Assembly: GCF_049532965.1 (NCBI RefSeq) | Contig: NZ_CP186694.1 | Location: 1,054,001 to 1,118,000, forward strand | Direction of reading: 5' to 3' | From: Roseateles sp049532965 | GTDB taxonomy: Bacteria > Pseudomonadota > Gammaproteobacteria > Burkholderiales > Burkholderiaceae_C | Length of the DNA stretch: 64,000 bases | Part shown: one piece after another, positions 63,967-64,000 of the stretch | Layout: each line of letters begins with the position of its first letter | How positions within the stretch are numbered: position 1 is the first letter of the stretch | Made by a program: the position numbers and the translations under genes | Notes under the pieces: model-generated | The model's database searches: none | The model's input: only the letters and a program-made list of their open reading frames with translations | Told to the model about the DNA's origin: nothing

Positions 63967-64000
63967 CCCCGGCGCAAAACGCCGGCGCGGAACGTCAGGC

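Overview
This window is 64 kb of very GC-rich bacterial chromosome. It looks like a betaproteobacterium of the order Burkholderiales, plausibly the Roseateles/Mitsuaria/Rubrivivax group. That placement is inferred from base composition, an smc-zipA pair with ligA close by, a dapC-dapD-pilU-dapE-prmB arrangement, and protein character; no 16S or other marker gene is present. I see no tRNA, rRNA, CRISPR array, prophage or insertion sequence.

Layout. 1-0.7 kb: the ohrR peroxide sensor and the first codons of ohr. 0.8-8.3 kb, minus strand: dapC-dapD-pilU-dapE-prmB-yheS, which combines lysine/peptidoglycan precursor synthesis with a pilus ATPase and translation factors. 8.9-11.6 kb: inositol-phosphatase-like, GFA-like and MFS transporter genes. 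11.6-13.6 kb: two overlapping glycosylation genes. 14.0-18.4 kb: an RND efflux adaptor and pump. 18.4-21.9 kb: an FAD-linked D-2-hydroxyacid dehydrogenase, DUF2069, a YihY-family membrane protein and a small membrane protein. 22.0-22.5 kb: an antitoxin followed by a toxin remnant. 22.5-25.4 kb: an XRE-cupin regulator divergent from kbl-tdh (threonine to glycine), with a paired operator candidate between them. 25.5-28.9 kb: a hypothetical gene, an alpha/beta hydrolase, O-acetylhomoserine sulfhydrylase and a CBS-domain protein. 29-34.4 kb is the least conventional stretch: a PRC-barrel protein, a second YihY protein, a Gly/Ser/Tyr-rich protein, a divergent GT9 protein, an orphan protein with a glycine-zipper segment and a small secreted protein.

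34.7-37.2 kb: an NtrC-type response regulator, a SET-domain protein and queF. 37.4-53.1 kb: smc-zipA and ligA, separated by about 9 kb that holds a phosphoribosyltransferase, the Ku-LigD end-joining pair, a lipoprotein pectate lyase, sixA, a CorC/HlyC-like protein and a lytic transglycosylase. 53.1-56.2 kb: an alkylation-repair operon (Ada-AlkA fusion, ogt, EamA exporter) with 4-bp overlaps. 56.4-63.8 kb: phosphoglucomutase/phosphomannomutase, waaA, an unusually long PilB/GspE-like ATPase with four 30-residue repeats, pcp and eno.

Overall this is mostly core chromosome with accessory patches at about 22 kb, 29-34 kb and 42-50 kb. No single locus is clearly a new defence or mobile system. The best candidates for something undescribed are the orphan proteins at 30.6-34.4 kb, the repeat-bearing ATPase at 59-61.7 kb, and the end-joining/pectate-lyase insertion between zipA and ligA.
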